Assembly: GCA_017165825.1 (NCBI GenBank)
Contig: CM029374.1
Location: forward strand, 7,229,245 to 7,293,244
Direction: 5' to 3'
Length of the DNA: 64,000 nt
From: Hepsetus odoe
Taxonomy: Eukaryota > Chordata > Actinopteri > Characiformes > Hepsetidae
Shown here piece after piece: positions 1 to 13,639 of the stretch. The notes beneath the pieces were generated by a model. It did no database searches, had not been told where the DNA came from, and was given only the letters and a program-made list of their open reading frames with translations. The stretch's first letter is position 1; every line of letters begins with the position of its first letter. The translations under genes were made by a program, and so were the position numbers.

Positions 1-1714
1 GAAGGTGGCTTTGCCTAGCGAATCCCATTTTCTTTGTTATGTCGGCCAGGTGAATCTTAAATGATAAGCCAATGCAAAGCGCCGGTTTTGGCAGGATAAT
101 GCCCACTGCTACACCACAAAATAAATTCAGGAATAGTTTGAGAAACATGAAAAGGAGCTGTTATTTACTTGGTCTCTGGTTCATGGAGGCTACACCTCAC
201 AACTTAAGGTGTTAAAGGATGTACTGCTAATGTACTGGTGCCAGATACGACAGCCCACCCCTTCAGAGGTCTTGTATAGTCCATGCCTCAACAAGCAGGA
301 GCATATTTTGGCAGCTTTAGGGGACCTCAACAATATTTGGCAAGGGATTTTAATTTTATGGCAGATTGGTGTACTGTAACAAAGCTTTGAGACACTTCTC
401 GATTATGAGTAAATGTCTTTCAGATCAACAGTGAATGTAATGTGTCTCCATTTATATTCATTTAAGTCCATCACTTCTAACTTCATGTACTAATGGAAAC
501 ATACTAGGTCTTAAAGAAATAATAAAAATTCACTGAAAAAACTAATTTAAACAAAACAAATTTAAACCTCTGATCCTGATTATAGTCCAAAGTACAAATT
601 AGACTAAAGACAAAGACTTCCACTATAGTTTCATTATACTTCCATTAGCCTTGTTATGTAATTTCCTCTCCTTTAAAGATAAATACAAGTGATTGTGTTA
701 AAGAAAAACACTACTCCACAAAAGACCTTGTCATGTTCAACTAAACTAAATTAATGTGGTTTACATTTTGAGCGCACATTTATTGAAGCTTGGTGAAGAG
801 TAGTTCCTGTTTAAATACAATTATGTTGTAATAGGAACTACTCTTAAATAGGAAAATTTAACAATATGGGTGAAAAATATTTTTTGCATCTATATAATCC
901 ATGTTTCTAATTTCTAGTTTTTGTTTTTTGATAAATACTAGTAAAATACAAAGACTTTTGTCTGTCAAGTCTAGTGACCCATTTGTTTAGTCAACAGTGA
1001 TTTTGTCACTTCTAACCACAAAACATGAATATAAGAATAAGAAGGTTATGGACAAACTGCAAAAAATAAGCCTATATGCTCTATACATTGTTATTTGCCC
1101 CTTAGGACAAAATATGTAATTTTTGTGGTTTAATTAATCAAAAACAGTTGTAATTAATTTTATATTACAATCTGTAAAATTTGTTTTAGTTATTTAAATA
1201 ATTTTAATTACATTTTAGATTAATACTTAAATTCCATACTCAGTCTGATAAGTGTGCTATATATACCTGACCAGCAAACTGAAAAGCTTATTCTAGCTTA
1301 GAGTTAAGAAATAAGTGGGCTAAATTCAAATCAGCATGTAACTGATCAACAAAAATAACTAGTTAAAGGACAGAGGAAAATAGTGCAATGTGTCAACTGT
1401 ATTATATAAATAAAATAAATTATTTCCAAAAATTCTTCGCCCCATGTTTGTTATGTTAGCCCAACTTGATAAACGCATTCAAGAAAACGTATATTTAGTC
1501 CAAATGTAGTCCAATACACTAGTTCTGTTTATAAAAAAATAATAGTGGTGGTTTCTACATATTCCTCCCTTCAACTGACCAACTGGCCACAACAGCACTT
1601 CCAAAGCCCCGTATCCAGGGTGTATACGCACGAAACTACTCTAAAGGGGATTGCTGACAACAATGTCACCTGAAAACAATGTCATTCTTGAATTGAGGGA
1701 AATTAAATACAAGA
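1..1714. other. AT-rich intergenic sequence, nothing recognised
   Basis: No convincing exon, repeat family or conserved motif seen on either strand. Short open frames here are AT-rich and lack coding character. Confidence 0.5.
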
Positions 1715-1716
1715 GA

Positions 1717-1784
1717 ACAAGAAAGACAAAATCTTTCATACAAGAAAGACAAAGTCTTTCATACAAGAAAGACAAAGTCTTTCT
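1717..1784. repeat. 23-bp tandem repeat with internal inverted repeat
   Basis: About three copies of a unit containing AGAAAGACAAAGTCTTTC, whose arms GAAAGAC and GTCTTTC are complementary. Each unit could form a small hairpin. The first copy has one mismatch. Confidence 0.85.
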
Positions 1785-1914
1785 GCTTTTTAATTTTAGA
1801 ACTTGCCAATCTTTCAGTGAACACTGTCCACTATTTTGATGTCAGCTATGATTATTCTCTAAACACCATCAGTCCTCTGAAATATGAAAAATTTAACATG
1901 GCATGTTTTCAACA

Positions 1915-2042
1915 TCCCTGCGATGGGCTGGCGACCTGTCCAGGGTGTGTCCCCCGTCCTCGCCCTGTGTGCGCTGGGTTGGACGCCAGCACTCCCCCGC
2001 GACCCCGTTTGGGACAAGCGGCAGATAATGGATGGATAATGG
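1915..2042 (+). mobile_element. short retroposon S3 with 12-bp target duplication
   Basis: A 128-bp element starting near GGCTGGCGACCTGTCCAGGG and ending in a GGAT-rich tail (ATAATGGATGGATAATGG). It is flanked by perfect direct repeats ATGTTTTCAACA at 1903-1914 and 2043-2054. This looks like a 5'-truncated LINE/SINE tail of a family common in fish. Related copies are at 3990, 8408 and 28111. Confidence 0.8.
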
Positions 2043-2207
2043 ATGTTTTCAACAAATTGGTCACTTTTCAAAGCACTGTCCAACCAACCAGTGAATCTGT
2101 CCAGCCACAGCAGTGCAAATAATGCTTTATATCAAATTATATAAGCCAATCACAATCAGCTTCGATCACTGCATACTGACTGAAAAGGACATCCCATGTT
2201 GAAGAAA

Positions 2208-2440
2208 CTGCAATCCAAGGTACCCTTGAGCAAGGTGCCGTCCCCGTCACTGCTCCCCGGGCGCTTTCAATAGCTGCACGGGTTTGAGTGTGCATGGGTT
2301 AAATGCAGAGGTCCAATTTCGTTGTGGTTCATGTGTGCTGTGCCATGACCTCGCAATGACAAGGGTTGTCACTTTCACTTTCACTTTTTCATGTCTGATC
2401 AGAGCAGGGGTGTCCCCCTCCAAGTTCAATAAGTGGAAAA
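2208..2440 (+). mobile_element. SINE family S1, head-truncated
   Basis: Matches the S1 SINE (copies at 5808, 30363, 47330 and 52625): a central TACCTTGAGCAAGG-type motif, then TTAAATGCAGAGGTCCAATT and a TCACTTTCACTTTCAC tail. The tRNA-like head is missing. Confidence 0.75.
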
Positions 2441-2539
2441 AATGAAAGTGACTATTCTGTCATTGCAAACACACCACAGCACAACATAACGAGATGCTTA
2501 ATTCAAGTTGAATAGTGGGCCGCCATTCATCCAGCATCC

Positions 2540-2665
2540 CAGGCAGCAGTGTGCAGGGACGCTACCTAGCTCAAGGGCACCTCCTGGTTGGAGATTCGAA
2601 CCCACAGCACTCTGGATCTTGGGGGTCAAGGTCCTGAACACTAGGGCACCAATGTCAAGTGGTTA
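2540..2665 (-). mobile_element. tRNA-derived SINE-like fragment
   Basis: On the minus strand it reads like a degenerate tRNA head, with a box-B-like GGGTTCGAATCTCC and then CTCAAGG..CTAGCT sequence. It is not foldable as an intact tRNA. Confidence 0.55.
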
Positions 2666-3039
2666 ATGCCACTTCTCCTGCAAAATCACCTCCTCTCCCA
2701 GCACTTTAACCCTTTAAAGTGTCTAACATTTACCACTTCAGCTGTTCATCTAATACACTGTTGTTTAACTGCTTAGTACTTAATGCAGCACCACTGCAGC
2801 CTGTATAGTTCTCCTGACGTGTAAGCCCATTTGGATGGTCTGCAAAAGGAGTAAATGTGAATCACATTCCTAGCAACACGCTGCACTTTCATTCGAAGCA
2901 GACTGAAGGGTGGATCTAAGCTGAAGCATTACGCAGGTCTGAAGTTACTGAAGGAACCGAAAGGTTTAGCTTTGAAATAGAGCTTAGCTTTTATTCAGAG
3001 CTATTCGGAGTTTTAAGTGCAAAATACGGTCCTTTACAT

Positions 3040-3660
3040 AAAACGAACTACTTTATCAAACTCCCTTTGATATAAAGCTTCCCGAAAGTTCCTTTATTTC
3101 TGTCTCTGAGCTCGTCTGTGCGAGTAGAAGTGCAACAGGTTGGAAACTAACGTTAGCTGAAGTGTTGCTATTTTGCTACGCTAACGACTCCGGCAAAGCG
3201 AGCCGAAGAGCTTCAATTCAGCTACATAATCACAAACTCACTAAATGTTCATTTTAAAAGGAAAAACCGTTTCACAGGAAGTGCCACAACCATGACGTTT
3301 CCATTTGTTTTCGGCGCAGCGCAGACTTTTAAAGTCGTTTAGCTAACAGGCTAGCTGGCCACTTCCCTTACCCAGCGCTCCGCTCTTGACAACCTGTTGC
3401 GAGGGGACTTGGAAAACAGACAAGTTTCTTTGTAAAAGAAAGAAAGGAGGGGGTAGAGAAGAATAAAGTTGTTCGTTTACCTCTTGGTTTGAGAAAAGGA
3501 AGAGACTCTTCACTTTGTGAACGCTTTGAAATATTCCGAACAAGCCGTTTTCACACACGACAACATAAGGGAGCGTTTCGGGATCACGACATGTTGTGAA
3601 GCGAGAGACTGGAGACTGGAGACCGCAGGCTAGAGACCGGAGACCGGAGACCGGAGCTGC
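3040..3660 (-). promoter_or_regulatory. CpG-rich region, probable promoter and first exon of neighbouring gene
   Basis: CpGs are dense compared with flanking AT-rich DNA (for example CTACGCTAACGACTCCGG, TTCGGCGCAGCGC). On the minus strand a strong donor, AAGAG|GTAAAC, lies at 3481/3480, suggesting a non-coding first exon of a gene running to lower coordinates, off the window. In mammals the next genes after GPHN in the same orientation include FAM71D and MPP5/PALS1; that identity is only a guess from synteny. Confidence 0.4.
3604..3656. repeat. 7-bp minisatellite (GGAGACC/T)n
   Basis: About seven imperfect 7-bp units (GGAGACT, GGAGACC, AGAGACC) at the edge of the CpG-rich region. Confidence 0.8.
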
Positions 3661-3989
3661 TCAACAGCGCCTCTCTGTGGCAGACAGACAAATCAACCCA
3701 CACGTCATTTAAGTGGCCTGGAGAGGATTTTTTCACAGTGGTGGCGAACAAAGGACTTAAACTGCAATACAAATTCACAAATTCACAAATGTACTTACTA
3801 TCTGAAGCAACCAATGCAACACATTACAACAACAACAACAATAATAATAATGATAACATGCCTTATATATTTCATAAACAAAGTTATATGTTGCCGCCAT
3901 CAAAATCAGACTGAGTAGAATAGACAAAGTGCAGGCATGATATCCGCACAGTGCACATAAATTACATAAACATGACATGTGTCTGTGTG

Positions 3990-4149
3990 TCTGCCCTGCA
4001 ACGGACTGATGGACTGGTGACCTCACCAGGGTGTTTCCACGCCTTTCGCCTTGTGAGAACTGGGATAGGCTCCAGTACCTCCATAATCCTAAGCAGGACA
4101 AGCGGCTATGAAAATGAGTGAGTGAGTGAGTGAGAGAGAGAGAGAGAGA
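3990..4149 (+). mobile_element. S3-type retroposon copy with (GAGT)n(GA)n tail
   Basis: Carries the family motif CTGCAACGGACTGATGGACT, then GGGATAGGCTCCAGTACC and GACAAGCGG, ending in a simple tail at about 4116-4149. Diverged from the copy at 1915. Confidence 0.65.
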
Positions 4150-5807
4150 TCTACAAAATACAAATATACAACATACAAAACATAGTAGATATGGGGTGGT
4201 GAGGTGGGAACCCAGCCACCACTTCGTGCCGGTCCCAAGCCCAGATATATGGGGAGGGTTTCATCAGGAAGGGCATCCGGTGTAAAACTTTTGCCAAATC
4301 GTTATGCAGAGAACGAAACAGAATTCCATACCGGATCGGTCGATGCTCGGGTTAACAACGACCACCACCAGTGCTGTTAGCCTACAGGGTGCAGGTGGAA
4401 ATTGGATCAAATTTCAGAGTCCAGATTCCTGTTGGCCAAAGGAGAAGAAAAAGTAGAGGAAGGCATGTCTGGAGGGATGAGGAGAAAAAGAAGGGGAGGA
4501 GAGTGGAAGTGAGGGTAGGTTACTTTGAATGTTGGCAGAATGACTGGAAAAGGTAGAGAATTAGCTGATATGATGGAGAGAAGGAAGGTTGACATTTTGT
4601 GTGTGCAAGAGACTAAAAGGAAGGGTAGTAAGGCCAGGTGTATTGGAGGAGGGTTTAAATTGTTCTACCATGGTGTGGATGGAAAGAGGAATGGGGTAGG
4701 TGTTATCCTGAAGGAAGAGTATATGAAGAGTTGTTTGGAGGTGAAGAGGGTGTCAGATAGGGTGATGAGTTTGAAGCTGGAAGTTTAAGGTGTGATAATG
4801 AATATTGTTAGTGCTTATGCCACACAAGCTGGTTGTGAGATGGAGAAGAAAGAAGAATTCTGGAGTGAGTTAGATGAAGTGATAGAGAGTTCACCCAGGG
4901 GAGAGAGAATGGTGATTGGTGCAGATTTTAATGGACATGTTGGTGAAGGGAACAGAGGTGATGAGGAGGTGATGGGTAGATATGGTGTCAAGGTAAGGAA
5001 TGCTGAAAGACAGATAGTTGTCAATTTTGCGAAAAAGGATGGAAATGGCTGTAGAAAATATTTATTTTAAGAAGAGGAAGGAGCACAGGGTGACGTATAA
5101 GAATGGAGGAAGATGCTCACAGGTGGATAATATTCTTTGCAGGAAGGTCAGTCTGAAGGAGATTGAAGACTGCAAAGTAGTGACAGGGGAGAGTGTAGCT
5201 CAACAGCATAGGATGGTAGTCTGTAGGAAGACCTTGGAGGTCAAGAAGAGGAGGAAAGTGAGGACAGAGTCAAGGATCAAGTGGTGGAAGCTGAAGAAAG
5301 AGGACTTCAAGATGGAATTCAGGCAGGATTCAACACGGGCACTAAGAGGTGTTGAAGAGCTACCAGACTGCTGGGAAACCACTGCAGAAGTGATAAGGCA
5401 GACAGCTAGAAATGTACTGGTGTGACATCTGGAAGGAAGAAGGAGGATAAAGAAACCTGGTGGTGGAACCGAGAAGTCCAGGAGTGTATACAGAAGAAGA
5501 GGGAGGCAAAGAAGAAGTGGGACAGTCAGAGAGATGAAGAAAGTAGACAGGTGTACAATGAGATAGAAAGCAGTGGCGAAGGCTAAAGATAAGGTGTTTG
5601 GTGAATTGTATAAGAGGTTGGACAGGAAGGGGGGAGAAAAGGACATTTACCGATTGGCTAGACAGGGAGACAGAGCTGGGAAAGATGTGCAGCAGGTCAG
5701 GAAGATACAGGATAGAAATGGAAATGTACTCACAGGAGAACAGAGCTTATTGAACAGATGGAAGGATTAGTATTTTTTAGAAAATGTAAAAAATTTTAGT
5801 ATTTTAG

Positions 5808-6056
5808 TGACAACCCTTGTCATTGCGAGGTCAAAGCACAGCACACGTGAAACACAACAAAATTGGACCTCTGCATTTAACCCATGCACACAAACACTGT
5901 GCAGCAGTGGGCAGCTATTGAAAGTGCCCGGGAAACAGTGACGGGGACGGTACCTTGCTCAAGGGTACCTCAGGGCAACCTACTTGTGAGGGAATCGACC
6001 CCACAATCTTCCGATGCGGGGGCAACTCCCTAACCACTAGGCCACCACTGCCCCCT
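5808..6056 (-). mobile_element. SINE family S1, near full length, inside LINE copy 1
   Basis: Minus orientation. The tRNA-like head has box A TGGCCTAGTGGTTAGG and box B GGGGTCGATTCCC, followed by the GAGCAAGG body and a tail. It splits the LINE frame between the RWKEY motif and its continuation. The flanks (AGTATTTTAG and GAGTACTTTAAG) look like a decayed target duplication. Confidence 0.8.
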
Positions 6057-6884
6057 GAGTACTTTAAGGGGCTGAAGAATGAAGAAAATGAGAGAGAGAG
6101 CAGATTGGATGATGTGAGGATAGTGAACCAGGAAGTGCAGCAAATAAGCCAGATGGAAGTAAGGGCGGTAAAAAGGAAGAAGAATGGAAAAGCTGTTGGC
6201 CTGGATGACATACCAGTGGAAGCATGGAGGTGTTTAGGGGAGATGGCAGTTGAGTTTCTGACCAGATTGTTTAACACACTCTTGGAACGTGAGAGGATAC
6301 CCGAGGAGTGGAGACAAAGTTTACTGGTACCCATTTTCAAGAATAAGGATGATGCTCAGAGCTGTAGTAACTATAGAGGGATAAAGTTGATCAGCCACAG
6401 CATATGTATGATGGCAATGTAACAGTGGTGAGATCTGCAGTGGGAGTGATGGATGCATTTAAGGTAGAGGTTGGATTGCATCAAGGATCAGCGTTGAGCC
6501 CATTCTTGTATGCAATAGTAACGGACAGGTTGACGGATGGCGTTAGACAGGAGTCTCTGTGGACAATGATGTTTGCTGATGATATTGTGATCTGCAGTGA
6601 GAGTAGTGAGCAGCTTGAGGAGAACCTGGAGAGGTGGAGATATGCTCTAGAGAGGAGAGGAATGAAAGTGAGTAGGTCAAAGGCAGAATACATGACTGTG
6701 AATGAAAGGAAGGAAAGTGGAGTGGTTAGGATGCAGGGAGTAGAGGTGACTAAGGTAGAGGAGTTGAAATACTTGTGATCAACAGTTCAGAGTAACGGTG
6801 AGTGTGGAAGGGAGGTGAAGAAGAGAGTGCAGGCAGGTTGAAATGGGTGGAGAAGAGTGGCTGGAGTGATTTGTGACAGACAGG

Positions 6885-7003
6885 CACCATTGGGTCCCTG
6901 AGCAAGACCCTTAACCCTGAGTGTCTCCAGGGGGACTGTCCCTGTAATTAGGACCTGGAAGTCGCTCTGTGTCTGCTAAATGCCGTAAATGTAAATGTAA
7001 ATG
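6885..7003 (+). mobile_element. SINE family S2, 3' part
   Basis: Starts near CACCATTGGGTCCCTGAGCA and ends with CTGCTAAATGCC and repeated GTAAAT, the 3' tail of the S2 family (best copy 43288-43498). It sits near the 3' end of LINE copy 1. Confidence 0.75.
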
Positions 7004-7148
7004 TAATGGACGTGGTGAGAGAGGACATGCAGGTGGTTGGTTTGAAGAAGGAAGATGCAGAGGACCAGAAGAAATAGAGACAGTTGATCTGCTGTGGCAA
7101 CCCCTAAATGGGTGCAGCCGAAAGAAAAGGAAGGGTGGTGGGGTGGGA

Positions 7149-7288
7149 TACTTGCCTACAGACCGAGCCTACTTGCCTACAGGCCTAACCTCCAGCACTA
7201 CCATCTTTGGGTTCCTTAGCAAGACTCTTAACCCCAAGTTGCTCCAGTAATGTATGTTGCTCTGGATAAGAGCGTCACCATAAATGTA
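7149..7288 (+). mobile_element. SINE family S2, diverged
   Basis: Head and body recognisable (GCCTACAGAC, AGCAAGACTCTTAACCCC), with tail GCTCTGGATAAGAGCGTC and ATAAATGTAAG. Confidence 0.65.
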
Positions 7289-7326
7289 AGTCCTATAAAC
7301 GTACAGAAACGTACATAACCACAGTG

Positions 7327-7970
7327 TACAGTGTATCTGGAAATTATGCAAAGTGCTCCACTTTCTCCACATTTTCCTATGTTAGCCTTATTCCAAAATG
7401 TACATAATGTACACAGCCTTTGCCATGACACTCAAAAGTGAGCTCAGGTGCATCCTGTTTCCATTGATCTTCTTTCAGAAGTTTCTACAACTTGACTGGA
7501 GTCCACCTGTGGTAAATTAAGTTGATTGGACATGATTTGGAAGAAACACATCTTTCTGTGTTTGTCAGAGCGCAAACCAAGCCATGAATTCCAAGGAACT
7601 GTCTGTAGACTGCAGAGACAGAATTGTATGGAGGCACAGATCTGGGGAAGGCTACGGCAACATTGCTGCTGCATTGAAGGTCCCAATGAGCACAGTGGCC
7701 TCCATCATCTGTAAATGGAAGAAGTTTGGAACCCCAGGAATCTTTCCAGAGCTGGCTGCCTGGCCAATCTGAGCGATAAGGGTAGACAGGTCTTAGTCAG
7801 AGAGGTGAAAAAAAAACCCTATGGTCACTCTGACAGAGCTTCAGCATTGCTCTGTGGAGAGAAGAGAACCTTCCAGAAGGACAACCATTTCTGCAACACT
7901 TCATCAATCAGGCCTAAAGGCACCTGAAAGACTTGAACAACATGAGAAACAAAATTTCTCAGTCAGATAA
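7327..7970 (+). mobile_element. Tc1-like transposon family D, left part only
   Basis: Left terminal region followed by a transposase N-terminus. 7584-7772 encodes MNSKELSVDCRDRIVWRHRS, then the helix-turn-helix region with VPMSTVASIICKWKKFGTP. The frame shifts near 7745 and continues as RAGCLANLSDKGRQVLVREV at about 7727-7900. Homology is lost after about 7970, so the catalytic DDE domain and right end are missing. Confidence 0.8.
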
Positions 7971-8407
7971 TTGTGCTGCTCAGCCTTTTGAGGGTAATTG
8001 GCCTGAGAGAAGAAACTTGTCCTATGGGTGGATGTATTGGCATGCATCATTAGTGCCTAACAGAGGCAAGAAGTTCAAAAAGCTTTAATCAAGGTGCTAG
8101 AAATCTGGAATGGTTTCCCCTGCCTGCTTCCTGGTTCTTAAACTGTAGATTTATAGGAGGGTGGGCAGGGAAAGATCTATGATTTTTCTGCTGTCCATGT
8201 CCTTTGTTACAGTCTGTTTCCATGGATGAGCACAGGACAGATTCACAGTGAAGCTGTTGCCTCTTAGCAAAAAAGATGTGGGTTCAGTTCCCAACTATTG
8301 GCTATTTCTTTGAGAAGTTTTCATGCATTTATGTGGGTTTTCTCCAAGAATCCAAAAATATGCAGGTGGAGATGTTAATTATCACCTGGGTGTCAGCATG
8401 TTTGTGG
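7971..8407. other. intergenic, nothing recognised
   Basis: No conserved exon, RNA gene or repeat family that I can name. Confidence 0.4.
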
Positions 8408-8532
8408 TGTGACTACCCTGTAATGGACTGATGGTCTGTCAAAGATGCATCTCCACCTTTCACCCTATGACTGCTGGGATAGACTCCAGAACTCCCCGCC
8501 ACCCTGATTAGGATAAGCGGGTCAGATAATGG
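8408..8532 (+). mobile_element. S3-type retroposon copy, diverged
   Basis: Shares the body of the 3990 copy (CTGTAATGGACTGATGG, GGGATAGACTCCAGAACT, GGATAAGCGGGTCAGATAAT). No clear target duplication. Confidence 0.6.
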
Positions 8533-9346
8533 TGTCTTTGGGTCTCGACTTGCCCCCTCCATATGAATGGATTTAAAAGCATCCAAATGTCAAAACTGGA
8601 ATCATATTTTCCGGCAGTGCATTCATAAGTCATTAAGTAAGGTAATATTAGGTAAGGAAACTAAGGTAACATTTAATGCATGAGACATTTATAAATTATT
8701 ATGTACAGATTTGATTACAATATTGAATTTTAACATTTAAACAGCAGTTTTGACATGGTAAGTTACTTTAGAATAAGGCATTTCAAATAAAACAATGCTG
8801 AAAAAGGGTTAGTATGTCAAAGAATTAGTTTGTTTATTTCTTAGTTTGGTGAAAAGCTTCATTTATATTTTCAAAATTCATTGTTTCCACAAATAACTCA
8901 TTATGTTCTAAGCCTCCAACAAAGCTTCCATCAACTTCCTAAACAGCCTCCAGCTTTCAGCCAAAAACATTTGTGCAATACTGAAGCTTTAATAGTAAGA
9001 GTAATGCCTGCTTATAGAAGACTCTGGTCTGATTCCTGGCTGATAAAATGACTGAAGACTTCAGGGCAGCTGTGGACTAACAGTTAGAGATGAAGGCCCT
9101 AGACGGTCCCTAGACGGTCAGGAAAATTATGGACAAATAGGGAGTGGGTGAACACTCCTTTTTAATCCAGATCTGAAGAGTCCCTGCAAGGTACAAAACC
9201 CAAAGCCTACTAGGTTGAAGTATTGCAGCCCCATGCTCTTGCTCCTGCTCCTGCTCCTGATGTGTTTCGGATGTGTTAAATGTAGACTTTGTGTGTGTGT
9301 GCGTGCGTGCCCAAGCACAGGAATTTCAGTCATCTATTCCTGGCAG
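8533..9346. other. intergenic, nothing recognised
   Basis: AT-rich, with a short GCTCCT repeat near 9238. No gene or repeat family supported. Confidence 0.4.
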
Positions 9347-11655
9347 AGGCTGGAACCCAGCCACTAGGGATGCACAAGCCAGTGTATTTCTTCGGTCCCA
9401 AGCCTGGATAAATGGGGAGGGCTACATCAGGAAGGGCATCCAAGTTGAAATTGGGCTACTGTTGGCCAAAGGAGAAGAAGAAGAGGAGGAAGGAATGTTA
9501 GGAGAGTGGAAGTGAGGGTAGGAACCTTGAATGTTGGCAACATGACTGGTCAAGGTAGAGAATTGGCTGGGGAAGAAGAAAGGTTGATATTTTTGTGTGC
9601 TAGACTAGATAGAAGGGTAGTAAAGCCATGTGTATTGGAGGAGGCTTTAAACTCTTTTACCATGGTGTGGATGGAAGGATGAATGGGGTAGATGGTATCA
9701 TGAAGGAAGAGTATGTGAAGAGTGTTTTGGAGGTGTAGAGGGAATCAGATAGAGTGATCAGTTTGAAGCTGGAAGTTGAAGGTGTGATAATGAATGTTGT
9801 TAGTGCTTATGCACCACAAGTTGGTTGTAAGATGGAGGGGGAAGACGAATTCAGGAGTGAGTTAAATGAAGTGATAGAGAGTTCACCCAAGGCAGAGAGA
9901 GTGGTGATTGGTGCAGATTTTAATGGACATGTTGGTGAAGGGAACAGCGGTGTTGAAGAGGTGATGGAGAAGTATGGTGTCAAGGAGAGGAATGCTGAAG
10001 GTCAGATGGTTGTAGATTTTGTGAAAAGGATGGAAATGGCTGTAGCTAATACTTAGTTTAAGAATAGGGAGGAGGGTGACAAATAAGAGTGGAGGAAGAT
10101 GCACACAGATGGATTATATCCTTTGCAGGAAGGTCAGTCTGAAGGAAATTGGAGACTGCAAAGTAGTGACAGGGGAGAGTGTAGCTAAACAGCACAGGAT
10201 GGTGGTCTGTAGGATAACCTCGGAGGTCAAGAAGAGGAGAAAAGTGAGGGCAGAGTCAAGGATCAAGTGGTGGAAGCTGAAGAATGAAGACTACAAGGTG
10301 GAATTCAGGCAGGAGCTAAGATGTACACTGGGAGGTATTGAAGAGCTACAAGATTGTTGGGAAACCACTGCAGAAGTGGTAAGGCAGACAGCTAGAAATG
10401 TAATAGGTGTGACATCTGGAAAGAAGGAGGATAAGGAAACGTGGTGGAACCCAGCAGTTAGATAGTCAGAGAGATTAAAAAAAAAAAAAAAAAAAAAAAA
10501 AAGTAGATATAAAGTAGATATAAAAAGTAGGTATACAAGGAGATGAAGCGCCGGGTTAAGAAAGCAGTGGCGAAGGCTAAAGATAAGGTGTTTGGTGAAT
10601 TGTATGATAGGTTGGACAGTAAGGAGGGAGAAAAGGACCTATACCAATTGTTCAAACAGAGAGACAGAGCTGAGAAACATGTGCAGCAAGTCAGGGCGAT
10701 TAAAGAAAGAAATGAAAACGTACACACAAGAGAAACCGAGCATGCTGAGCAGATGGAAGGAGTACTCTGAGCAGCTGATGAATGAAGACAATAAGAGAGA
10801 GAGAAGATTGGATGATGTGAGGATAGTGGACCAGGAAGTGCAGCAAATAAACAAGATGGAAGTAAGGGCAGCGATGAAGAGAAGAATGAAGATGGAAGAA
10901 TGGATGAAGAATGGAAATCTTGCAAAGTGAGAGGATGCATGCGGAGTGGAGACGAAGTGTACTGTGAAGTGCACTACAGATGCAATGTTTGCTGAGGGGG
11001 AGCAGAAGTACAAAGAAGATGAGAAGGAATTGCACTGTGCCTTTATGGACTTGGAGAAAGCATATGACAGGGTGCCAAGAGAGAAGTTGTGGTTTTGTAT
11101 GAGGAAGTTATACAGAGAAGTATGTAGTTCAGCATATGTATAAGGGCAGCATGACAGTAGGAATGACGAATGCTTTTAAGGTAGAAGCTGGATTACATGT
11201 AATAATACATACTATTGGAAAGGTTGACAGATGAGGTTAGACAAAAATGTCCCCGTGGATGATGATGCTTGCTGATGATCTCGTGATATGTAGTGAGAGT
11301 AGGGGGCAGCTTGAGGAGAACCTGGAGAGGTGGAGATATGCTCTAGAGAGGAGAGGAATGAAAGTGAATAGGACAAATACAGAATACGTGTGTGAAAGAA
11401 AGGGAGGAAAGTGGAGTGGTTAGGATGCAGGGAGTAGAGGTGACAAAAGGTGTAAAAATTTAAATACTTTGGATCAACGATGTGAAAGAGTGGTGAAGAG
11501 AGTACAGGCAGCCTGGAATAGGAGAAGAGTGGCTGGAGTGATTTGTGACATGCGGGTGGTTGGATTGAAGGAGTAAGATGCAGAGGACAGGAAGAAAGGG
11601 AAACTGATGCTCCGCAGTGGCGACCCCTAAACGGGAACAGCCGAAAGAATAATAA
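9347..11655 (+). mobile_element. RTE/BovB-like LINE copy 2, defective
   Basis: Same family and orientation as copy 1. The endonuclease remnant at 9754-10056 (SAYAPQVG, VVIGADFNGHVGEGN) is followed by QMDYILCRKVSLKEI and WWKLKNEDYK. A poly(A) run at 10477-10502 interrupts it. RT fragments include FMDLEKAYDRVPREKLWFCM near 11040 (a motif missing from copy 1) and a broken active-site segment (ADDLVICS-like) near 11275. The 3' tail ends CAGCCGAAAGAATAATAAA. Multiple frameshifts and stops. Confidence 0.83.
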
Positions 11656-11939
11656 AAAGACGATTCCTGATGGATGCTGGAATTTTCCAACACGGGTATG
11701 ATACTGAATTGTAATACCCCTCTACAAAGAGAATAAGGTTTAAAGTATCACATCAATCTTGCAAGTCATTAGTTACAGATAATGCATGTTCAGTGTCTGT
11801 GAATGTGTTATAAATTATGTAAGTAGGTTTAATATAGTGTAAATTATATATTAACGTTTACAGGAAAATGCATAGTCCTATAAGAATAACTGCTTGAAAA
11901 ACAGAGGAACATGTCAGATAGTTCAGCCAGCTTTCAATG
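11656..11939. other. intergenic spacer, nothing recognised
   Basis: AT-rich spacer between LINE copy 2 and the presumed end of the gphn 3' UTR. Confidence 0.4.
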
Positions 11940-13486
<1,547 letters not shown>

Positions 13487-13510
13487 TTAAATATAAAATT
13501 ACTATGTTCA

Positions 13511-13639
<129 letters not shown>

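Larger units (their letters stand above)
4200..7125 (+). mobile_element. RTE/BovB-like LINE copy 1, defective
   Basis: Non-LTR retrotransposon. A 5' leader (4200-4360) is followed by an APE-type endonuclease in broken frames: DMMERRKVDILCVQETKRKG near 4570, SAYATQAG near 4810, ADFNGHVGEGN near 4925, and the endonuclease C-terminus with QVDNILCRK and WWKLKKEDF. Reverse transcriptase pieces follow: GLDDIPVEAWR, SNYRGIKL, then a jump that loses the middle RT domain, then GLHQGSALSPFLY, MMFADDIVICSE and the C-terminal region. The 3' end has the family tail. A TAA splits the endonuclease at 4786. An S1 SINE (5808-6056) and an S2 SINE fragment (6885-7003) interrupt it. It cannot encode a working protein. 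Confidence 0.85.

Noticed and set aside
1717..1784. Regular repeats that could suggest a CRISPR array
   Set aside because: Units are directly tandem with no spacers, in an animal genome.
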